Source: Acidobacteriota bacterium
GTDB taxonomy: Bacteria; Acidobacteriota; Terriglobia; Terriglobales; Acidobacteriaceae
DNA: 64,000 nt
Assembly: GCA_003224905.1 (NCBI GenBank)
Contig: QIAA01000052.1
Coordinates: 26,828-90,827, forward strand
Reading direction: 5' to 3'
Numbering within the stretch: the stretch's first letter is position 1; each line of letters starts with the position of its first letter. Below, piece after piece: positions 16,633-26,231 of this stretch. The notes beneath the pieces were generated by a model. The model was not told where the DNA came from, ran no database searches, and saw nothing but the letters and a program-made list of their open reading frames with translations. Made by a program: the position numbers and the translations under genes.

Positions 16633-17649
16633 ATGGGGTTGAAGGATCATTGGTACATCGCAGCCGAATCCCGTGAACTGAAACGCAAGCCTCTAGCGGT
16701 AAGCCTTGTGGGCAGTCACATCGCACTCTTCCGAACTGATCAGGAAGAAATCGCCGCGCTCGAAGACCGATGTTCGCACCGCAACACGGCTCTTTCACGC
16801 GGTGTGGTGTCATCGGATTGCATTACTTGTCCTTATCACGGATGGCACTTCGACGGTGCCGGCCGATGTGTCCAGATTCCTTCACTTGGAGCCAGCGCCC
16901 ATCTGCCGGATCACGGCGTCCGTGCTTATCCCGTACGGGAACAGGACGGCTACATTTGGATTTATCCCGGCGAGTCGCTTCCAGATTCCGAGCCTTTTCA
17001 CTTTCCTAATTACCATGAGCAAGGCTGGTCTAGTTTTCGCATGAAAACTCGTTTCCGGGCGTCCGTCGAAGCCTGCCTGGAAAATTTCCTCGACTGCCCC
17101 CACACGGTGTACGTGCACCAAGGTTGGTTTCGGAACCACGATACACGCCAGCTTTCAGCAGTCGTGCGGTCAACCAGCGATACCGTTGAAGTCGAGTTTC
17201 GCGGTGAGCCGATCACCAGAAGCTTGGTGTCGCGACTGTTCTTTCCTGATGGAAGAGAGTTGCGTCACACCGATCGATTCCTGATGCCAAACATCAGCCG
17301 CGTGGACTACGATTTCGGTCCCGACCGCCATTTCATCATTACATCGCAGTGCACTCCAATTGCTGACTACGAGACGGAGGTGCACACCCTGATCACGTTC
17401 AGGTTCGGCCGGATTGCGCCTCTGGTGCGGCTGTTATTGGAGCCGGTCTGCCGCAAGATCATTCGGCAGGATGTCGAGATACTCGCCGCGCAAACCGAGC
17501 AGATTCGCCGTTTTGGCGGCCCGCAATTCCATCATGTTGAAACCGATCTTCTTGGCCTGAGGATTCAGTCCATGCGTCGCCGCGCCGAGAGGTCGGAACC
17601 TGTAATCGAACAACCCGACCAGGAGCGGGAGATAACAATCTGCTTCTAG
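16633..17649 (+). CDS. Rieske non-heme iron oxygenase, alpha-subunit type
   Basis: The 338-residue protein has a Rieske [2Fe-2S] centre (C47-x-H49 and C66-x2-H69) in an N-terminal ferredoxin-like domain. The catalytic domain has D154, H157 and H162 in an E-N-F-L-D-C-P-H-T-x-Y-V-H stretch, with a later Asp in Q-D-V-E-I-L as the probable third iron ligand. Such enzymes use O2 to hydroxylate, desaturate or demethylate a substrate. A GTG at 16627 overlaps the preceding stop, but the ATG at 16633 sits better behind AGAGGTG. It is second in the operon, with no dedicated reductase or ferredoxin gene nearby. Electrons could come from the RnfD-like partner. The substrate is unknown, presumably an intermediate of the lipid-like product. 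Confidence 0.93.
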   Translation: MGLKDHWYIAAESRELKRKPLAVSLVGSHIALFRTDQEEIAALEDRCSHRNTALSRGVVSSDCITCPYHGWHFDGAGRCVQIPSLGASAHLPDHGVRAYPVREQDGYIWIYPGESLPDSEPFHFPNYHEQGWSSFRMKTRFRASVEACLENFLDCPHTVYVHQGWFRNHDTRQLSAVVRSTSDTVEVEFRGEPITRSLVSRLFFPDGRELRHTDRFLMPNISRVDYDFGPDRHFIITSQCTPIADYETEVHTLITFRFGRIAPLVRLLLEPVCRKIIRQDVEILAAQTEQIRRFGGPQFHHVETDLLGLRIQSMRRRAERSEPVIEQPDQEREITICF

Positions 17650-17661
17650 CCGAGGACGTTA

Positions 17662-18414
17662 ATGAAAAAGGAGAGTTTACATAGCCGAATCGTTTCCGTG
17701 GAGCAGGTCACCGAGCGGGAGCGGGCAGCCATGTTTGCGATCTTTACCCGGCATTACGACTGCGTCCGTTTCGAAAAATTCATTTCTGATCTGCGGGAGA
17801 AGGATTGCGTATTGATGCTGCACAATGAAACCGGCACGATCTGCGGATTTTCAACGCAAAAACTTCTTCGAGTCACAGTCGAAGGTCGCCCTATCCGAGC
17901 TGTATTCTCAGGTGACACGATTGTCGACCACGCCTACTGGGGAGAGCAGGAGCTCGGCCGTTGCTGGTGCCGTTACGTCAGCGCTGCGTATGCCGAAGAG
18001 GCCGACGTGCCTCTGTACTGGTTCCTGATCTCGAAGGGTTACCGGACATATTTGTATCTGCCGCTCTTCTTTGAGCGCTTCTACCCCAATTGTCATTCCC
18101 CGACACCATCCTTGGAACAGCTCGTGCTCGATGCACTGGCTGGAGCGAAATTTCCGGCTGACTATGATCCGGAGCGTGGAGTCGTGGCGTTCGCACAGTC
18201 CCAGGGTCAACTCAAACCGCATCTGGCCGAAATACCAGCGCGGCGGCTACGCGACCCTCACGTTCAGTTTTTTCTCGCGCGCAACCCCGGATATCACAAG
18301 GGTGACGAACTGGCCTGCCTCGCTGAAATATCGCCTTGCAACATGAAATTGTTTGCCCGACGAATTCTTGCAGCAGCACCAATCCTCGAGAGTCACTCAT
18401 TGAGCGGAGATTGA
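17662..18414 (+). CDS. Putative acyltransferase-like (GNAT-fold) protein
   Basis: This 250-residue soluble protein has an N-terminal half whose strand/helix order resembles a GNAT fold: a helix rich in charged residues, then L-M-L-H-N-E-T-G-T-I-C-G-F-S, then a strand ending in F-S-G-D-T-I-V-D. The usual acetyl-CoA Q/R-x-x-G-x-G/A loop is not evident, so the activity is unproven. It starts 12 bases after the Rieske gene behind GAGGA and ends 2 bases before the GH3 gene, so it belongs to the operon. It may add or move an acyl or amino group in the pathway. I do not recognise a named family. Confidence 0.6.
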   Translation: MKKESLHSRIVSVEQVTERERAAMFAIFTRHYDCVRFEKFISDLREKDCVLMLHNETGTICGFSTQKLLRVTVEGRPIRAVFSGDTIVDHAYWGEQELGRCWCRYVSAAYAEEADVPLYWFLISKGYRTYLYLPLFFERFYPNCHSPTPSLEQLVLDALAGAKFPADYDPERGVVAFAQSQGQLKPHLAEIPARRLRDPHVQFFLARNPGYHKGDELACLAEISPCNMKLFARRILAAAPILESHSLSGD

Positions 18415-18416
18415 CG

Positions 18417-20060
18417 GTGCACAGGCTTCTCTATCGCACGCTGAATCATGTGATTCTGAGCGGATTTCGGTCTGCCGCGCGTGAATTCGAGCACGCGCTG
18501 GCGGAACCGGAGCAGCCGCAGCGACAGATTCTGCTGCAACTCTTGGAGCGAAATGCAAATAGCTTGTACGGAAAGAAGCATGGTTTTGCATCGATTCGCA
18601 GCGTTCAGGAATATCAGCAACGTGTTCCAGTCGTTTCTTATGACGATCTGGCTCCATGGGTCGAGCGCATTAAAACTGGCGAAGCTGGTGTCCTCACCAC
18701 AAAACCAGTCCTGATGTTCGAGAAGAGCAGCGGATCAGCAAGCGCCGCCAAGTACATTCCATATACACGAACGCTGCAAGCGCAGTTTCGGTCAGCATTG
18801 GGTCCGTGGATTACCGATATGTATCGCAGTTTCCCGGGACTCGACGACGGCTCGGCGTATTGGCTGGTGACGCCGCTGTCTCGCGAGCGGGAAACCACTG
18901 TTGCAGCAACTCCTGTCGGGTTCGAGAGCGACACTGAGTATTTCAGCCCGGTGGCTCGATGGATTCTACGCAAGGCCGCAGCAACTCCGCCGGAGCTGGC
19001 GCGCGTCGCGAACCTTGAAAGCTGCATTTATCTCACGCTGCTTTACCTGCTGCAGGCGCGCTCGCTGACCTTCATTTCGGTTTGGAATCCAAGCTTCCTT
19101 CTGATCCTTCTCGAAAAGCTGGAACACTACGGTGATCGGCTGGTTCGTGATTTGGTGAACGGCCGGACGGAAAGTCCACTTCTTCCTGTAGTGGCCCGCA
19201 GCCTGCGACGAGATGCGTATCAGGCGGAAAAGCTTAAAGCTATGCTCCGTCGCGGTTGCATTGAAACCGCCGTGGTTTGGCCCCATTTGCGCCTGATCAG
19301 CTGCTGGACGTCAGCCGAGTCGGCCAGGGTCGTGCCAGAAATCAAGCAGCGATTTCCGGGTGTCGCAATTCAAGGCAAGGGCCTGCTGGCTACCGAAGGC
19401 GTGGTTTCCATTCCCATTGAGACTTATGAAGGTTGTGTCGCCGCAGTGACGTCACACTTTCTCGAATTCATCGATGACTCTGGAAACTGCCGGCTGATTT
19501 CGGAACTCGAAGAAGGAGCAACCTACTCAGTGCTGCTGACCACCGGCGGAGGACTTTGGCGCTACAAGTTAGGCGATCAGGTAAAGGTAAAGGGATTCGC
19601 GAAGCGCACCCCGATTCTGGAATTCCTAGGAAAGGAAGACTGCGTCAGCGATTTACGGGGCGAGAAAATCAACGCATTCTTTGTGGCTAATGTACTTGCT
19701 GACTTCGATTCCTGCCGCTCGGCAACGTTCGCGATGCTGGCCCCCTCCGATGCGGCTATTCCGCACTACACTCTTTTTCTCGAGAGCCCGCTTTGTAAGC
19801 TGGATCTGGCCCACCGAATAGATGAACAATTACAGGCAAATCCGCATTATGCATATTGCCGGCGCCTCGGCCAACTCGGAGAACTGCACCTTTTCCGGGT
19901 TCGACAGGGAGCACGCGAGGCGTTCTTGAAACACTGCGAGGCCCTGGGCCAACGAGCGGGGGCGGTGAAGTTCGTTTCGTTAAGTAAACGGGCTGGCTGG
20001 GAACGAGTTTTCGAAGGCAATTACGTGCCGGCTGAGCACATGGCAGAGGTTTGCGCATGA
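18417..20060 (+). CDS. GH3-family acyl-adenylate (acyl-amino acid ligase-like) enzyme
   Basis: This 547-residue protein shows the GH3 family hallmarks: an ATP-binding S-S-G-S-A-S-A-A-K-x-I-P motif at about residue 101, a T-T-G-G-G-L-W-R-Y-K-L-G-D motif near 378, and a downstream L-R-G-E-K-I. Plant GH3 enzymes adenylate carboxylic acids such as jasmonate and join them to amino acids; bacterial members are largely uncharacterised. A GTG at 18417 behind GGAG was chosen. An earlier ATG at 18336 would overlap the preceding gene by 79 bases. Its operon neighbours (desaturase, P450, Rieske enzyme, GNAT-like proteins) suggest the acid is a modified fatty acid, but that is inference. Confidence 0.87.
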   Translation: MHRLLYRTLNHVILSGFRSAAREFEHALAEPEQPQRQILLQLLERNANSLYGKKHGFASIRSVQEYQQRVPVVSYDDLAPWVERIKTGEAGVLTTKPVLMFEKSSGSASAAKYIPYTRTLQAQFRSALGPWITDMYRSFPGLDDGSAYWLVTPLSRERETTVAATPVGFESDTEYFSPVARWILRKAAATPPELARVANLESCIYLTLLYLLQARSLTFISVWNPSFLLILLEKLEHYGDRLVRDLVNGRTESPLLPVVARSLRRDAYQAEKLKAMLRRGCIETAVVWPHLRLISCWTSAESARVVPEIKQRFPGVAIQGKGLLATEGVVSIPIETYEGCVAAVTSHFLEFIDDSGNCRLISELEEGATYSVLLTTGGGLWRYKLGDQVKVKGFAKRTPILEFLGKEDCVSDLRGEKINAFFVANVLADFDSCRSATFAMLAPSDAAIPHYTLFLESPLCKLDLAHRIDEQLQANPHYAYCRRLGQLGELHLFRVRQGAREAFLKHCEALGQRAGAVKFVSLSKRAGWERVFEGNYVPAEHMAEVCA

Positions 20061-21184
20061 TTGCCCCAGTCGTTCCTCTGCCGAGATCACGATTCGATAT
20101 TGAATTGGCGACCCCGGCCGATGACCAGGAACTTCGGGCGTTGCTGCGCAGGAACCCCATTCCAGGCTCGATCAGTGTGACGTTCGAGCGCGAACCTGAT
20201 TTTTTCGCGTCCTGCCGTATTCGCGGAGATTTCTTTCAGGTGGGGATTGGTCGCGATCGCAAAACTGGAAGGATCACCGGCCTCGGCACGCGCTCGATTG
20301 CACCTGCTTTCGTCAACGGAGAGCCCATGCCCCTCGGCTATCTGGCCGATCTCCGCCTCGAACCCGAGTACCGCGGCGGAACTCTGATTACGCGCGGTTA
20401 CCGTTTTTTGAAAGCTCTGCACGAGGATGGACGCACTCGCCTGTACACAACCATGATTTTTGCGGGGAATTCGGTCGCGCTGAAGACGATCGCCAGCGGG
20501 CGAGCGGGTTTGCCGACATATCACGACATGGGTGCCCTATATTCACCGGGGATTAACATTCGGCGGACAAAACCGGCAGTTGCTGCCGCTTGCGATATCC
20601 TGCGCGGTTCTTATGAACTCCTCCCTGAAATTGTGGACTGCTTGAATCGAAACAACGCGCGCCGCCAGTTCGCTCCCATGCACACGATTTCTATGTTCCG
20701 GAAGCAGTGGCGCGGTTTTGGAGTGGAAAACTTCTACGTTGCGGTTCGAGACAGTCGGGTTGTCGGCGTGTTGGGTTGCTGGAACCAGAGTTCGTTCAAA
20801 CAGACACGGGTTGTTGGGTATGCCCTGCCACTGCGCTGGCTGGTGCCGTTCGCGAATGCATTGCGACCACTGACGGGCGCTCCGCGATTTCCCCGACCGG
20901 GAGAGGAGCTTGCTTATTTCTACATCAGCTTTATTGCTGTGGACAACGACGACCTCCGGACATTTCGCGCGTTGCTCCGAACAGCGTACAACGATGCGAT
21001 CTGTACCAGATATTTGTATGCCATTCTCGCGCTGCACGAGCGAGACCCGTTGCTGCCCGTGTTGCGAGAATATTCCTTGACCCCATTCTCCGGACGATTG
21101 TTCTGCGTGACCTTTGATGGCGGCAAGAATCTGTTTTGGAAACTGGACGGGCGCGTTCCCTACTTAGAGGCAGCGACGTTCTGA
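20057..21184 (+). CDS. GNAT-family N-acyltransferase-like protein
   Basis: This 375-residue protein contains in its first 180 residues a GNAT fold with L-A-D-L-R-L-E-P-E-Y-R-G-G followed by a helix, the place where acyl-CoA normally binds; a second, weaker GNAT-like half follows. The ATG at 20057 overlaps the GH3 stop (ATGA) and has AGAGG ahead of it, so it is translationally coupled. Together with the GH3 enzyme it could complete an acyl-amide or acyl-ester linkage. Its actual substrate cannot be read from the sequence. Confidence 0.75.
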   Translation: MIAPVVPLPRSRFDIELATPADDQELRALLRRNPIPGSISVTFEREPDFFASCRIRGDFFQVGIGRDRKTGRITGLGTRSIAPAFVNGEPMPLGYLADLRLEPEYRGGTLITRGYRFLKALHEDGRTRLYTTMIFAGNSVALKTIASGRAGLPTYHDMGALYSPGINIRRTKPAVAAACDILRGSYELLPEIVDCLNRNNARRQFAPMHTISMFRKQWRGFGVENFYVAVRDSRVVGVLGCWNQSSFKQTRVVGYALPLRWLVPFANALRPLTGAPRFPRPGEELAYFYISFIAVDNDDLRTFRALLRTAYNDAICTRYLYAILALHERDPLLPVLREYSLTPFSGRLFCVTFDGGKNLFWKLDGRVPYLEAATF

Positions 21185-22041
21185 TGAGTGTTGGAACCAT
21201 CCTCGGTCCTCTGCGCTACCGTGCCGACCTGCGCACGTTGATGTTCCTGTCCGGACTCAACACGTTGTTCGCTCTGCAGTGGCTGAATATGGCGCGCGGC
21301 TGCCATCTGCTGCTGCCTACGTACCTCCTGGCCGTCGTGGCTCTGGTGATAAAACACAATCACGTGCACTCACCGACTTTTCGCGCGCCAAGCTGGAACA
21401 GCGGTTTTGAGATCTGGCTGAGCCTTCTAACCGCACACCCCACTTCCGGCATCATTACCAGCCATAATGTTCTGCATCACGGGAACAACAACGCCGAAGC
21501 AGATTTTGTTCGCTGTTCGCTGGTTCGTTATCGCAATAACCTCGCCAATCTGATGACATTCTTTTTTGCTTCAGTCGCAGAGATGTACCGAAACAAACCC
21601 AGTGATCTGGAGGAATGGCGCTCATCACGCCCCGCTTTATACCGCCAGGCAATCGCCGAGCGCGTTCTTACCTATTCATTTCTGGTGATCTTGGTCCTGC
21701 TCGATTGGCGGTCCACCCTAAAGTATTGCGCCGGACCCTGGCTATTTGCGCAGTGGGTGCTGGTCACGATCAACCTTCTGCAACATCAGGATTGCGACTT
21801 TCGTTCCGAGGTCGATCACTCGCGAAACCTCACCGGACGCATTGTGAATTGGCTGCTTTTGAATAACGGGTATCACACCGCCCATCACATGTTTCCTTCT
21901 GCTCATTGGAGCACCCTGCCGCTCATTCATGAACGCGTCGTGGAGCCACGGCTAGACCCATCTTTGAACGAGCCCTTCTTATGGCTGTGTGTGTGGCGCA
22001 GATTTATTGTTGGGAAGGACTGGCAGGGGGCAAGGGCGTGA
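21184..22041 (+). CDS. Membrane fatty-acid desaturase
   Basis: This 285-residue multi-pass protein carries the three histidine boxes of membrane di-iron desaturases: K-H-N-H-V-H near residue 59, H-N-V-L-H-H-G-N-N-N near residue 97, and H-T-A-H-H near 237. Such enzymes introduce double bases or hydroxyls, most often double bonds, into acyl chains, taking electrons from a ferredoxin or cytochrome b5-like donor. The ATG at 21184 overlaps the stop of the preceding gene (TGATG). It is coupled to the downstream P450, so both probably modify one lipid substrate. Confidence 0.9.
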   Translation: MSVGTILGPLRYRADLRTLMFLSGLNTLFALQWLNMARGCHLLLPTYLLAVVALVIKHNHVHSPTFRAPSWNSGFEIWLSLLTAHPTSGIITSHNVLHHGNNNAEADFVRCSLVRYRNNLANLMTFFFASVAEMYRNKPSDLEEWRSSRPALYRQAIAERVLTYSFLVILVLLDWRSTLKYCAGPWLFAQWVLVTINLLQHQDCDFRSEVDHSRNLTGRIVNWLLLNNGYHTAHHMFPSAHWSTLPLIHERVVEPRLDPSLNEPFLWLCVWRRFIVGKDWQGARA

Positions 22042-23435
22042 ACCGATCTCAGCATGCACCCGGTCCGAAGGCAGGTTTGGGGATTCGAGACCTCTTGAGT
22101 TTTCGTCGGGATCCCATCGCCTTTTTGCAAAATCTCGCTTCACATCATGGTGATGTCACGCATTTCCGTCTCGGCTGGAAGAACGCTTTTCTGCTGAATC
22201 ACCCGGACTTGGTGCACGAGTTTCTGGTGACACATGCCCCAAGCCACCTTCGCGGACCCGTCATGCAGCGCTCACGCGCCATCATGGGAGATGGCTTGCT
22301 TACCAGTGAAGACCCAATGCACGCGGCCCAGCGGCGCCTCATCCAGCCCGCGTTTCACCGAGACCGAATTACGCGTCACGCAACCGTGATGGCCAAATAC
22401 ACCAGCAATATGTGTGCCCGGTGGCGCCCTGGCGAGATCATCGAGCTGCGCAAAGAAATGATGTCCCTTACCTTAGCCATTCTCGGCAAGACACTCTTCG
22501 ACACACCGATCTCCGAAGACGCCAGTGAAATCGGCGAAGCTGTCACCGAGTTGATGGCTCTTGTTGACCTCGTGTTTGTACCCTTCTCTCGATATCTACC
22601 GCTTCCTGGCCTGCGGCGGCTAAAGAGAGTGCGTGCCCGGCTCGATCGCCTCATCTACGGTTTGATTGACGAACGGTTGCGCTCTGGTGTGGATCACGGT
22701 GATCTGCTGTCCATGCTGCTGCAGTCTGCCGGAGAGAAATCGGCTAGTGCCATTCGCCAAGTTCGTGACGAGTGCCTAACCATTCTTCTGGCCGGACATG
22801 AAACGATCGCCAATGCGTTGGCCTATGCGCTGTTTCTCCTGGCGCAGCACTACGATTGCGCAGAGAAGGTCCGGATCGAAGTAGAGAAGATCGCAGGGCA
22901 AAGGGAACTTGGCGCAGAGGATTTCGACCGCCTCACTTTTACTCGCGCCGCGCTTGCCGAATCCATGCGCTTGTATCCGCCGGTGTGGGTCCTTGGGCGA
23001 GGAATAACGCAGCCCTGTTCGGTCGGACCCTACACCGCACCCGCAGGTTCAATTCTGTTCGTAAGCCAATATCTGCTTCATCGGGACTCTCGTTTCTTCC
23101 ATGAGCCATTGCGCTTTCATCCGGAGCGGTTTTTGGAAAACAGCCCCACGCAGCGTTTCGCCTACTTCCCTTTCGGCATCGGTCCACGCCGCTGCATCGG
23201 CGAAGGATTTGCCTGGATGGAGGGAGTACTTGCTTTGGCCACTATCACGCGGAAGTGGAATATCGAACTGTTGCACGAGACGAAGCTTGTTCTCGACGCT
23301 AAGATCACCTTACGTCCGAAATTCCCGATACAAGTGAAGTTGACACCGGCACAGCAGAAGGCGACGAGCGGGGCGCAAACAACCTGCGAAGAACACGCAA
23401 GCGAGCGCGTTACCGCCAGATTAGCTGCAAGCTGA
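22038..23435 (+). CDS. Cytochrome P450
   Basis: This 465-residue P450 has all signature motifs, numbered from the GTG at 22038. The I-helix A-G-H-E-T is at 252-256, E308-S-M-R311 is the K-helix ExxR, P-E-R-F lies near 361-364, and the haem-binding loop F-G-I-G-P-R-R-C has the thiolate ligand at C386. The overall look is of the CYP102/CYP4-like fatty-acid hydroxylase side of the family, but substrate class cannot be decided by eye. GTG overlaps the desaturase stop (GTGA). No redox partner is adjacent. The gene closes the tightly coupled part of the operon. Confidence 0.95.
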   Translation: MNRSQHAPGPKAGLGIRDLLSFRRDPIAFLQNLASHHGDVTHFRLGWKNAFLLNHPDLVHEFLVTHAPSHLRGPVMQRSRAIMGDGLLTSEDPMHAAQRRLIQPAFHRDRITRHATVMAKYTSNMCARWRPGEIIELRKEMMSLTLAILGKTLFDTPISEDASEIGEAVTELMALVDLVFVPFSRYLPLPGLRRLKRVRARLDRLIYGLIDERLRSGVDHGDLLSMLLQSAGEKSASAIRQVRDECLTILLAGHETIANALAYALFLLAQHYDCAEKVRIEVEKIAGQRELGAEDFDRLTFTRAALAESMRLYPPVWVLGRGITQPCSVGPYTAPAGSILFVSQYLLHRDSRFFHEPLRFHPERFLENSPTQRFAYFPFGIGPRRCIGEGFAWMEGVLALATITRKWNIELLHETKLVLDAKITLRPKFPIQVKLTPAQQKATSGAQTTCEEHASERVTARLAAS

Positions 23436-23820
23436 TGATGACGGCGCATTGCGCGATCAGATATATGTGGAAGTAGTTCCGGTCCGAAGAGAGGCCAAAG
23501 TGCTGAAGAGTGTCGGGGCCAAAGCTCAGACGGATGAATAGCCGAAGACCAAGCAGCAACAGCAGGGCAAAAAGAATCGGGCGATAGCGTGCCGGATCAT
23601 AGATGGGCAAGATGCCAACTACTCCCGCAAACACGCCCAGTGCTCCCCAGGGACGCAGAACTGCGGTTGCGGGGGAACCGGCCGGCAAACTGGCTCCGAA
23701 CAGACGCGAGTAAAGACCAGCGGCACGGTCTGGGAATAGCACTCCGGCCAGTCCAGTAACTAAATGATCGAGCGCGAGAATTGCGAGATTCAGGTTCGCC
23801 ACCAAATGCCAGAGTCTCAT
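23410..23820 (-). CDS. Small four-TM membrane protein, function unknown
   Basis: This 136-residue protein has four hydrophobic helices and short loops, with no catalytic motif. An upstream ATG at 23910 is possible, but the one at 23820 places the first helix at the normal position. The gene is convergent with the P450 gene (26 bases of overlap at the 3' ends) and divergent from the MATE gene, interrupting the plus-strand cluster. Not recognised. Confidence 0.55.
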   Translation of the reverse strand: MRLWHLVANLNLAILALDHLVTGLAGVLFPDRAAGLYSRLFGASLPAGSPATAVLRPWGALGVFAGVVGILPIYDPARYRPILFALLLLLGLRLFIRLSFGPDTLQHFGLSSDRNYFHIYLIAQCAVIISLQLIWR

Positions 23821-23855
23821 AACGTAAAAGCGCTCACTCGCAGGGAGGATTGTAT

Positions 23856-25238
23856 TTGAAGGACCTGACACAAGGTTCAGTAATTGGAAACCTGGTGCAC
23901 ATGTCCGCATTCCTCGTGGCCAGCATGGTTATGCAGGCGCTTTATTTGCTTGCCGACATGTATTGGGTAGGCCGCCTGGGCAAGGAGTCAGTTGCCGCTG
24001 TGGGGCTCGCCGCCAATCTCATGGCGCTGACCCTTGCTTTGACCCAGATGCTTGGCGTGGGCACGACAACGCTGATTTCGCACGCTGGAGGCGTTAAGGA
24101 TCAGAGCCGCGCAAGTCGTGTGTTCAACCAGTCATTTGCGCTGTCCGTATTCGCAGGAGGAATACTCTGCCTGCTCACTTTCCTCTTTCGGCGCGCCTAC
24201 TGCCAGTCGCTTGCCGCCAGTCCCGAGACCGTGAGGCTGGGTGTCGAATATCTGGCGTGGTTTGTGCCAGCTCTGTTTCTCCAGTTTCCCCTGATTTCAA
24301 TGGGCTCGGCCCTTAGGGGAGCCGGAGTAGTTAAGCCTACCGTAGCAATTCTCGTAATCACGGTCGTTCTCAATCTCGTGTTGGCACCAATCCTTATTTT
24401 TGGATGGGGCATTGGGTATCGCTTCGGCGTGCGCGGTGCAGCTATGGCAACTTTTTTTGCGCTGGCCGTGGGGCTTGCTGCCATACTCGGATATTTCCTG
24501 ATCAAAGAGAAGTATTTGAAGTTCGAACCGCGAGTGTGGCGACCCGACCTCTCACTCTGGCGCGACATGTTCCGCATCGGCCTGCCCGCAGGAGCTGAGC
24601 TTGCCATTCTCGGTGTCTACCTGATTCTCGTCTATGCGGCGATCCGTCACTTCGGCGCCGCCGCCCAGGGCGGATTCGCCATCGGAGCACGGATCATGCA
24701 GTCGCTGATTCTGCCTGCGGTCGCGGTCGGCATGGCGAATGCGCCCATTGTGGGTCAGAACTACTCTGCGAAGAAGTTCACGCGCGTGCGCGAGGCTTTC
24801 TGGTCTGCATGCGCAGTGGGATCTGTCGTGATGCTACTCCTGACCGCGATGTGTCAGATTGCACCGGCGTTCTTGGTCAGATTGTTCTCGCAGCAGGACG
24901 ACGTTTTAGCAGTGGGGGCCGAGTACCTGAGAGTGATCTCCGTCACATTTCTCGCGACTGGTTCAATTTTCGCCGCTTCCAGTGTCTTTCAAGGACTGGG
25001 CAATACAAAGCCTCCATTTGTGAGCTCTGTGGTGCGGCTGTTTATATTTGCCATACCTGTACTGCTGCTTTTTCATGTGCCGGGACTTAGGTTGCGCCAC
25101 GTTTGGCTCCTCTCAGCCGGATCAATCTGGGTGCAGGCACTGATGAACTTATGGTTCCTGAGAAGAGAATTCCGAAACAAGCTGGCCGCGCGCGATGGCA
25201 TTATCGACGATCGGGTAACTCTGCAGACTGTGAGCTAG
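23856..25238 (+). CDS. MATE-family efflux transporter
   Basis: This 460-residue protein has twelve hydrophobic segments in two related halves and the family's recurrent features, such as A-D-M-Y-W-V-G in the first loop and a second-half counterpart. MATE proteins export organic cations or natural products using Na+ or H+ gradients. A TTG start at 23856 is preferred because GGGAGG lies 7 bases upstream; TTG at 23850 would leave almost no spacing. It lies directly downstream of the oxygenase operon on the same strand, so it is a likely exporter of the cluster's product. Confidence 0.93.
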   Translation: MKDLTQGSVIGNLVHMSAFLVASMVMQALYLLADMYWVGRLGKESVAAVGLAANLMALTLALTQMLGVGTTTLISHAGGVKDQSRASRVFNQSFALSVFAGGILCLLTFLFRRAYCQSLAASPETVRLGVEYLAWFVPALFLQFPLISMGSALRGAGVVKPTVAILVITVVLNLVLAPILIFGWGIGYRFGVRGAAMATFFALAVGLAAILGYFLIKEKYLKFEPRVWRPDLSLWRDMFRIGLPAGAELAILGVYLILVYAAIRHFGAAAQGGFAIGARIMQSLILPAVAVGMANAPIVGQNYSAKKFTRVREAFWSACAVGSVVMLLLTAMCQIAPAFLVRLFSQQDDVLAVGAEYLRVISVTFLATGSIFAASSVFQGLGNTKPPFVSSVVRLFIFAIPVLLLFHVPGLRLRHVWLLSAGSIWVQALMNLWFLRREFRNKLAARDGIIDDRVTLQTVS

Positions 25239-25244
25239 GATCAC

Positions 25245-26135
25245 ATGTCAAACGCTAGGACATTCCTCTGGCTGTTCGCATATGTGCAGCTTGGATTCAT
25301 CAGCCTTGACCTGTTCGAGCACTGGTACTCTGTGCGCTCTGGGGGAGTACGCGGTTTATTGAACAAGAATCTTGCCTTGATTTGCGGAATTGGTATCGCG
25401 TGTTTTGCCTATTTCGGTATTCAGCTTGCCCTCGCGTCAACTCTCCCAACTCTCGACAAGCTCACCGTCGTCGCAACCGGGCTTGCGTCTAGACATGCTG
25501 CCGAGCCCAGCCGGGTGTGGGCTGGTCCCATCTTTCTGGCGGCCTTTGTCACCGGCACTTTTTTCGATTATCTCGTTCACCGCTTTTTGCTACATGGGCC
25601 GCTCTGGAGACTGCACGAAAACCATCATCTTCCTTCGGTTGTTTCCAACGTGATGCCGGGAATTGCGGCGCGGCCGTTCGTAGTAGTGCCGAACTTTTTG
25701 ATCAACGTCTGTTCCTGCGCTGCAACATTCGGGGTCGTACGTCTGCTAGGCCAACCAGAGCTGATCGCGACGTTTATATATGTACTGCCGGCGTTGTTGC
25801 TGAGTTTCGCCTTCGTGGCAAGCGCCAGCCATTCAAACTTTCTGCGTCGCTTTGATTTTGTCGATAAGGGATTTCGCTTCTTACTGTTGATTAGTCCGCG
25901 GGAGCATTTACTGCATCACTCCGCCACGCTGAAGGGCAACTACGGAAACTTTACTGCTATCTGGGATCGTCTGCTCGGTACGTATATATCTCGCGGCGAA
26001 GCTGGCGAGCTCACCCTCGGCCTGAACTACGACCAGGATTTTCTCGGTGCCATTACCGCCGGCCGGATGAAGCTTCTCAGCGCGTGCGCGCCCGTTATCA
26101 GGTGGGCCGGGTGTGCCGGCTCGATCCAGAACTAG
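25245..26135 (+). CDS. Sterol desaturase/fatty-acid hydroxylase superfamily protein
   Basis: This 296-residue membrane protein carries the di-iron histidine clusters of the FA_hydroxylase superfamily: H-R-F-L-L-H and H-E-N-H-H in its middle, S-H-S-N further on, and H-L-L-H-H-S near the C-terminus. Family members hydroxylate or desaturate fatty acids, sterols or carotenoids. It begins 6 bases after the MATE stop and is surely co-transcribed. With the desaturase, Rieske enzyme and P450 it makes four O2-dependent enzymes in one locus. Confidence 0.88.
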   Translation: MSNARTFLWLFAYVQLGFISLDLFEHWYSVRSGGVRGLLNKNLALICGIGIACFAYFGIQLALASTLPTLDKLTVVATGLASRHAAEPSRVWAGPIFLAAFVTGTFFDYLVHRFLLHGPLWRLHENHHLPSVVSNVMPGIAARPFVVVPNFLINVCSCAATFGVVRLLGQPELIATFIYVLPALLLSFAFVASASHSNFLRRFDFVDKGFRFLLLISPREHLLHHSATLKGNYGNFTAIWDRLLGTYISRGEAGELTLGLNYDQDFLGAITAGRMKLLSACAPVIRWAGCAGSIQN

Positions 26136-26231
26136 GCGGCCACGGTGACCCTTAAGGTGCACATCAGTTTGCACTGGTATTCGCCACAATGTTGGCGCAG
26201 CATTTGAAGCAGATTCGGAGGAGGGAAATAT

